This document shows, one piece after another, positions 7,301 through 10,326 of a stretch of 10,326 bases of DNA. Positions within the stretch are counted from its first letter, which is position 1; each line of letters starts with the position of its first letter. The position numbers and the translations under genes are program-made. Origin of the DNA: Gammaproteobacteria bacterium. Lineage in GTDB: Bacteria > Pseudomonadota > Gammaproteobacteria > DRLM01. The DNA lies in assembly GCA_015490395.1 (NCBI GenBank), contig WFXX01000095.1, positions 1-10,326 of the forward strand, written 5' to 3'. A model generated the notes under the pieces. That model was not told where the DNA came from and ran no database searches. It worked only from the letters and a program-made list of their open reading frames with translations.

Positions 7301-7532
7301 ACTCGGCTAGAAAGGCTTGCAGCGGTGGCCGCTCCGCTGCCCGCACCGCCTCCACCAGGGAGCGGGCCTCCTCCTGCACCCGGGCCCGCTCCCGCGCGTC
7401 CAGCGGCACCGAGGCTGCCAGCTCCCGCACCCGCTCGGCCTCGGGGGCCAGATAGGCCCGGTCCACCGCCTGCCGCAGCGGGTCCTCCGGGCAGGGAGGG
7501 GCCCGGAAACCGCCGGGGCTCCTCGCCGCCAT
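4332..7532 (-). CDS. putA: Bifunctional proline dehydrogenase / L-glutamate gamma-semialdehyde dehydrogenase PutA
   Basis: PutA oxidises proline to glutamate in two steps: an FAD proline dehydrogenase feeding electrons to quinone, and an NAD+ aldehyde dehydrogenase, with channelling between the sites. The 1066-residue protein has a helical N-terminal arm (~15-200), a PRODH barrel (~230-495) and an ALDH domain (~560-1040). PRODH residues equivalent to E. coli K329, D370, Y437, Y540, R555 and R556 are K257, D298, Y334, Y464, R479 and R480. The ALDH nucleophile is C845 (SAGQRCSAL) and the general base E811 (ETGGLN). It ends soon after the ALDH domain. There is no N-terminal ribbon-helix-helix domain, which makes E. 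coli PutA (1320 aa) its own repressor, so control must come from elsewhere. The start is ATG 7532 with a strong GGAGGTG (7538-7544, minus) 5 nt away. No proline transporter or regulator gene is adjacent in this window. It seems intact, with no frameshift. Confidence 0.97.
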   Translation of the reverse strand: MAARSPGGFRAPPCPEDPLRQAVDRAYLAPEAERVRELAASVPLDARERARVQEEARSLVEAVRAAERPPLQAFLAEYDLSSQEGVVLLCLAEALLRIPDAATADRLIRDKLAKGQWDRHLGHSASLLVNAGTWGLMLTGRLVRLEQEGERETGRELGAQLARLAARLGEPVLRLALRHAMRILGRQFVLGRDMAEALERAAGDPLWRWSFDRLGEAAVTEAKARRYLQAYREAIEALRERQPVGSSFMEGPGISVKLSALHPRLEPLQRERLRHELGPRLLELAVAARDAGVSLTVDAEEADRLEAMLDAFELAYASGELAGWEGLGLAVQAYQKRAPEVLAWLAALARRHRRRIPVRLVKGAYWDMEIKRAQQAGLEGYPVYTRKRHTDVAYLACAWRLLEDPEAFFPQFATHNAHTAVAVLALARKAGVGPEGLELQRLHGMGEALHRELMARHGVACRVYAPVGGHEELLPYLVRRLLENGANTSFVHRLEDEATPVETLVADPLEPVLAARAAPHPRIPLPAALYGAWRNSAGLNWGSPGAVRELAEAMERAMAGEAFRAKPLVCGEALEGPERPVRAPGDPGLVVGTVVEAGEAEAERALAAATHAAPAWEAVPAQERARVLERAAELLEADRAALAALCVLEGGRTVPDAVAEVREAADACRYYAHLARRELAEPLELPGPTGERNRLWRRGRGVFLCISPWNFPVAIFTAQVAAALVAGNAVLAKPASATPLTAHRVVVLLHRAGVPPETLHFLPGSGARLGERLARDPRVAGVAFTGSTETGRRLARALAEREGPWAPLVAETGGLNAMIVDSSALAEQVAQDALRSAFNSAGQRCSALRVLFLQEESAPRLLDLLAGAMAELRLGPPQELATDVGPLIDRHAAEAVERHLRAVTGPGRLLYQVPVPPALQPFGTYLGPALVELPSLGPLRREVFGPVLHVVRYPARGLERVVEAINATGYGLTLGVHSRVEETVERVRRLARAGNLYVNRDMIGAVIGVQPFGGEGLSGTGPKAGGPDYLRPFTVERTLTENTAALGGNAALLALEEDERSRPRRI

Positions 7533-7566
7533 GGCCGCACCTCCGTTCCTGGGGCTCCCGGCTCGT

Positions 7567-7572
7567 GTTATA
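7567..7572 (-). promoter_or_regulatory. Possible -10 box of putA
   Basis: On the minus strand this reads TATAAC (5 of 6 to consensus), placing the transcription start near 7560 with a short leader of about 28 nt before the putA ATG. No recognisable -35 lies 16-18 bp upstream (GGCTGG/GGGCTG), so an activator may be needed or the call may be wrong. An 8-bp palindrome, GGCATGCC (7598-7605), sits just upstream and could be an operator, but this is speculative. Confidence 0.35.
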
Positions 7573-7609
7573 GCCTAGAAAGTGATGCCCAGCCCGCGGC
7601 ATGCCCGCA

Positions 7610-7638
7610 TTGCGACGGGGCCAGGCCTTCGCTAACAT
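7610..7638 (+). promoter_or_regulatory. Likely promoter of tRNA-Ser
   Basis: TTGCGA (7610-7615, 4 of 6) and TAACAT (7633-7638, 4 of 6) are separated by exactly 17 bp. Transcription would begin near 7645, giving a 5' leader of ~55 nt before the mature tRNA end at 7700, to be removed by RNase P. It is the best sigma-70-like pair in the putA-tRNA gap. Confidence 0.45.
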
Positions 7639-7699
7639 AGCCACTTCACCTTCTTTTGGTGCCCTGCCTTTTCCTGCCCGGCGGGGCGCGCTGCACCCC

Positions 7700-7793
<94 letters not shown>

Positions 7794-7798
7794 AGCAA

Positions 7799-7860
7799 AC
7801 GGAGGGCGAGCCCCCGTGCCGAGACCTGCGGCCCTGCTGGCCGCGGGCATGGGGCGCCCC
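7799..7860 (+). other. Row of hairpins downstream of tRNA-Ser (possible terminator or processing region)
   Basis: Three GC-rich inverted repeats follow the tRNA. The first, at 7799-7817, pairs ACGG/GGG with CCC/CCGT, with an A bulge and a 4-nt loop. The second, at 7825-7847, pairs CCTGCGGCC with GGCCGCGGG in a 9-bp stem with one G-T pair and a 5-nt loop. The third is the palindrome GGGGCGCCCC (7851-7860). None is followed by a T-run, so a classical intrinsic terminator is not supported; they could pause polymerase or trim the tRNA 3' end. The rest of the gap to 8036, between the convergent tRNA and receptor transcripts, shows no gene. Confidence 0.35.
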
Positions 7861-8036
7861 GAGGCATGGCACGGCCCACGTGGCGGGCCGGCGCAGCAGC
7901 CGATTGCGCTATTGCCAGCTGCCTTGACCGCGGTCCGTCGATGCTCGGCGTCGGGAGGGCGCGAGCAGCGCGATGCTATCGCCGTCCTGGCCCGTCTTGA
8001 TGGCACGTCTTTTCGCGACCCCTGCCCTGTGGCCGC

Positions 8037-9887
8037 TCACCAGCTGCCGCTGAAGCCCGCTATGACGACCCGGCCGAACATGGGCCTGCCGTCAAAGGTC
8101 TCGTAGCGCTCGTCCAGCAAGTTGCTGGCGCGCACGAAGAGCACCGTAGCCTGGCTGAGCCGGAAGCGGGCCGCGAGGTCCAGCACAAGCCACCGGTCCA
8201 GGACGGTCGGTCCGCCACCCATCGCCTGCACCCCCGTGGCCTTGCCTCCGTAACGCGCGGCCGCATCGAGCGTGATCCGCGCCCTGGCATGCTGCAGGAC
8301 GACGTTCGCCAGCACGCGTGGCCCGGAGAAGCGCACCGGCTGACCTCCATCGCGTAGCACCCGATTGAGCGTGTAGTTGGCGAAGGCTGACCAGCGTGGT
8401 GTCAGGGAGAGCTCCATGGTGGCCTCGATGCCGCGTGAAAGCACGCCGTCCGGCTGCGGCCGGAAGCCGGAGAGACCCGTCGCGTCCCGAACGAACCGCG
8501 CCTCGTTCCTGAGGCGCAGATCGAAGGCACTCAACCGTAGTCTCGCAGCCTGGGCCATGCGCCAGCTCCCGCCCACCTCGGTGGCCGTAAGGCTCTCGCC
8601 CGTCACCGCCTCGCCAGGATACCAATATCCGACCAGCGACAAGGCAGGCCAGCGGGTGGCGCGACCCCGCAGGGCATACACCTCGATCGGTTCGGCCGGA
8701 CGCCATCGTACGCCCGCCGTATAGTTCCACCGAGGCGCGGCCCTGGATAGCGCGTCTCGGCGCCATCCGAGGTCGATGGTGAGGCCGTGGCCTAGGATGG
8801 CCGAGTACTCGGCGAAGAGGCCTTGGCTTCTGATCCGGGTCAACGGTAGTGGGCTGCCCAGCCGCTCCGTGGCGTAGCGCTCCGTGATCTCACCCCCGAA
8901 GGACCATCGCTGTCGGGACGAGGCCTGCCAGGTCCAGCTGAAGCGGCCACCCTGCTTGTAGCGCTCCTGGTCCCGGAAGGAGGGATGCATCCGGAGATTG
9001 AGCTGATACCGCTCGTTGCTGCGGAAGAGATTCCATGCTAGCTCGGAGCGATGCGTTGGCCTCATCCAGCCGCTAAGGTTGAACGCCGCCAACGTACGGT
9101 CTCGTCCCTCCTTCGAGCCACGGAAGATGGTATCGGAGAAAAACTTCCTGCTCTCGATGTACTGGCCATAGAGCGCAAGGCCACCTCGTTCCCCCGCATA
9201 GATCAGCTGGGCTGCCGGCTTGATCCGGCGATAGGAACGGTCGCCGTAGGTTTGGTTCTCCCTGGGCGGCGTGCGCTGTACGCCGCTCAGATTGTCCGTG
9301 CTCAAGTAATCGAGGCTGCCCAGCCAGGCTAGTTTCCCGGACCCTCCCCGGCTGGCCACTGATCCCATGACGGTTTGCCGGCTGCCATAGGCGGCGCCCG
9401 CCTCGGTGGACCGCTCCTTCACGCTTCTCCGGGTCCTGACCTCGATGACCGAATGGTAGCCACCGAAGCGCGCCGGCACAGGCGGCTTGTAGACGACGAT
9501 GCGCTCGATGAGCTCGATGGGTGGCAGGTGTTCGAACTCGTTGGCCTCGATGGCCGCGTCGTTGAGAGGCATGCCGTCGATGAGCACCAGCACGTTGCGC
9601 GAGCTGTCCCTCGGCAGGCCTCGGATCAGCACCCAGTCTTCGGCGCCGACGTCGCTGGAGCTCTTGACGGTGATGCCAGCCCGGCGGTTGAGGGCGGCGA
9701 GCACATCGAACAGGTCATAGCCGTACAGGCCTCTTTCCAGCTCCTGCCGCGAGATGACCTCGGTGTTCGCAGGGAGCCCGAGCGCCAGGGCAGCGCCAGG
9801 GAAGCAGGCTAGAGAGAGGATGATGCCGAGGCGTGCGCCTAGGCTGCTGCGGATACCGGTGCAAAGGTGATCGGGCGGATGGTTCAT
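8037..9887 (-). CDS. TonB-dependent outer-membrane receptor (probably iron-regulated)
   Basis: This is an outer-membrane beta-barrel receptor that imports a scarce ligand using TonB energy. The frame opens at 9965, but ATG 9887 is chosen because AGGAGGA (9893-9899, minus) lies 5 nt before it and a signal peptide starts there, with cleavage likely after ALA (A35). Residues ~41-152 form the plug: ISRQELE, DLFDVLAALNRRAGI, VLIRGLPRD, VLVLIDGMPLND and IELIERIVVYKPP. The remaining ~460 residues are barrel strands with many aromatics, ending in SNLLDERYETFDG and a C-terminal tryptophan, as expected for assembly by the BAM complex. Its 616 residues are near BtuB length (614), but similarity to BtuB is only general. 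The Fur box in its promoter suggests a siderophore, haem or other iron ligand; the substrate cannot be told. Oddities are that no TonB box is visible after the signal peptide, and GC is lower than in neighbouring genes. Confidence 0.92.
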   Translation of the reverse strand: MNHPPDHLCTGIRSSLGARLGIILSLACFPGAALALGLPANTEVISRQELERGLYGYDLFDVLAALNRRAGITVKSSSDVGAEDWVLIRGLPRDSSRNVLVLIDGMPLNDAAIEANEFEHLPPIELIERIVVYKPPVPARFGGYHSVIEVRTRRSVKERSTEAGAAYGSRQTVMGSVASRGGSGKLAWLGSLDYLSTDNLSGVQRTPPRENQTYGDRSYRRIKPAAQLIYAGERGGLALYGQYIESRKFFSDTIFRGSKEGRDRTLAAFNLSGWMRPTHRSELAWNLFRSNERYQLNLRMHPSFRDQERYKQGGRFSWTWQASSRQRWSFGGEITERYATERLGSPLPLTRIRSQGLFAEYSAILGHGLTIDLGWRRDALSRAAPRWNYTAGVRWRPAEPIEVYALRGRATRWPALSLVGYWYPGEAVTGESLTATEVGGSWRMAQAARLRLSAFDLRLRNEARFVRDATGLSGFRPQPDGVLSRGIEATMELSLTPRWSAFANYTLNRVLRDGGQPVRFSGPRVLANVVLQHARARITLDAAARYGGKATGVQAMGGGPTVLDRWLVLDLAARFRLSQATVLFVRASNLLDERYETFDGRPMFGRVVIAGFSGSW

Positions 9888-9979
9888 GGCTGTCCTCCTG
9901 CTTGCACGATGAGCGCCTCGCTCGCGAGGACCGGGAACAGGCAGCGGTGAGCCGCTTTGGTCCAAGCACCACGCCTTTA

Positions 9980-10008
9980 ATGCTAATACTAAAGTAGATG
10001 ATAATCAA
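9980..10008 (-). promoter_or_regulatory. Likely promoter of the TonB-dependent receptor
   Basis: On the minus strand, TTGATT (10003-10008, 4 of 6) and TAGCAT (9980-9985, 4 of 6) are separated by exactly 17 bp. Transcription would begin near 9973, leaving a leader of about 86 nt before the ATG at 9887. The region is strikingly A/T-rich for this sequence. The -35 and part of the spacer are covered by the Fur box, so bound Fur would exclude RNA polymerase. Confidence 0.5.
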
Positions 10009-10012
10009 TATC
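9994..10012. promoter_or_regulatory. Fur box (ferric uptake regulator binding site)
   Basis: The 19-mer GTAGATGATAATCAATATC matches the classical Fur consensus GATAATGATAATCATTATC at 15 of 19 positions, mismatching only at positions 2, 3, 4 and 15. A second, weaker match (13 of 19) starts 6 bp further at 10000-10018, the spacing expected for overlapping Fur dimers. It covers the -35 region of the receptor promoter, the usual position for iron-dependent repression. Confidence 0.72.
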
Positions 10013-10020
10013 GTTTGCAT

Positions 10021-10326
10021 ATGTAACCGGTGCCCGCGGACGGAGCGCGAGGAAGAGCAAGGCGACACAGGTACGTCGGGCGTGGGCGGCCAAGGCAACG
10101 CAGGCCCGGGGGCTGGACGGTCCTGCCGGTGATGGAACCTGGCTTCCAGGCTCAGCCAACGGCGGCCTGGGCCGTGGGGATGGACCCGGACACGGGCCGA
10201 GGCGCTCCACCGGAGCCTACCGGACGGAGCCGTCCTTCCGCTGCCTGCTGCGCTCGCCCAAACGATGCGCTCCCACAGCTCCAGTCGTGGCGCAAACAGG
10301 CGGGCCGGTCAACGTGGCTCCCCTCC
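10021..10326. other. Right-end stretch without a recognisable gene
   Basis: I translated several frames of this stretch by eye and found no recognisable protein. A 73-codon minus-strand frame (9989-10210) is Pro/Ala/Arg-rich, runs through the Fur box and ends in the promoter, so it is unlikely to be real. One perfect inverted repeat, GGACGG-AG-CCGTCC (10222-10235), and a small CCTGG/CCAGG hairpin (10138-10150) are present without T-runs. The stretch may hold the upstream flank of a gene that starts outside the window. Confidence 0.5.

Noticed and set aside
9529..9540. TTCGAA shared between the receptor gene and the tRNA T-loop, as a possible att repeat
   Set aside because: Only six bases are shared, and they are inside a coding region; this is expected by chance.
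9888..9965. Upstream ATG at 9965 as the receptor start
   Set aside because: It would put ~26 polar residues before the signal peptide and has no clear RBS, whereas ATG 9887 has AGGAGGA 5 nt upstream.
9989..10210. 73-codon minus-strand open frame
   Set aside because: It runs through the Fur box and promoter, is Pro/Arg/Ala-rich and matches nothing I recognise.
10021..10326. Cobalamin riboswitch upstream of the BtuB-sized receptor
   Set aside because: I could not find the conserved B12-box or core elements on the minus strand, and a Fur box sits in the promoter instead.

Overview
The window is a high-GC chromosomal segment, probably from a gammaproteobacterium. Hand counts of sampled 60-base lines give about 70-73% GC over the putA part. 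The lineage call rests on the order DUF2066 protein - CDP-alcohol phosphatidyltransferase - Hda, since Hda is a proteobacterial DnaA regulator and this neighbourhood is typical of gammaproteobacteria. The genus cannot be named from the sequence.

Left part (1-1725, + strand): the 3' end of a DUF2066 gene, then a four-helix-rich CDP-alcohol phosphatidyltransferase whose details look more like a CRLS1-type cardiolipin synthase than PgsA, then hda, which starts on a GTG overlapping the previous stop (GTGA). This unit links acidic phospholipid synthesis and control of replication initiation. wrbA (1722-2339, - strand) converges on hda and shares the CTAG stop with it.

Middle part: a divergent promoter region (2340-2504) separates wrbA from a two-gene + strand unit. 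That unit encodes a DUF4398/coiled-coil/LysM lipoprotein (2505-3755) and a UPF0114/YqhA-family inner-membrane protein (3752-4327), overlapping by ATGA. A 1066-residue bifunctional proline catabolic enzyme, putA without the DNA-binding domain (4332-7532, - strand), converges on it with only 4 bp between the stop codons.

Right part: tRNA-Ser(GGA) with an encoded CCA (7700-7792, + strand) is divergent from putA. After a gene-free stretch rich in hairpins comes a TonB-dependent outer-membrane receptor (8037-9887, - strand). Its promoter carries a good Fur box (9994-10012), so it is probably an iron-regulated uptake receptor. This gene is clearly less GC-rich than the rest (sampled lines 52-68%), which together with the tRNA next to it suggests horizontal acquisition. 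The last ~300 bases hold no gene I can recognise.

I see no CRISPR array, insertion sequence or phage gene, and no evidence for a wholly new multi-gene system. The most unusual points are the cardiolipin-synthase-like enzyme coupled to hda, the LysM lipoprotein/YqhA pair, and the Fur-controlled receptor that lacks a visible TonB box.
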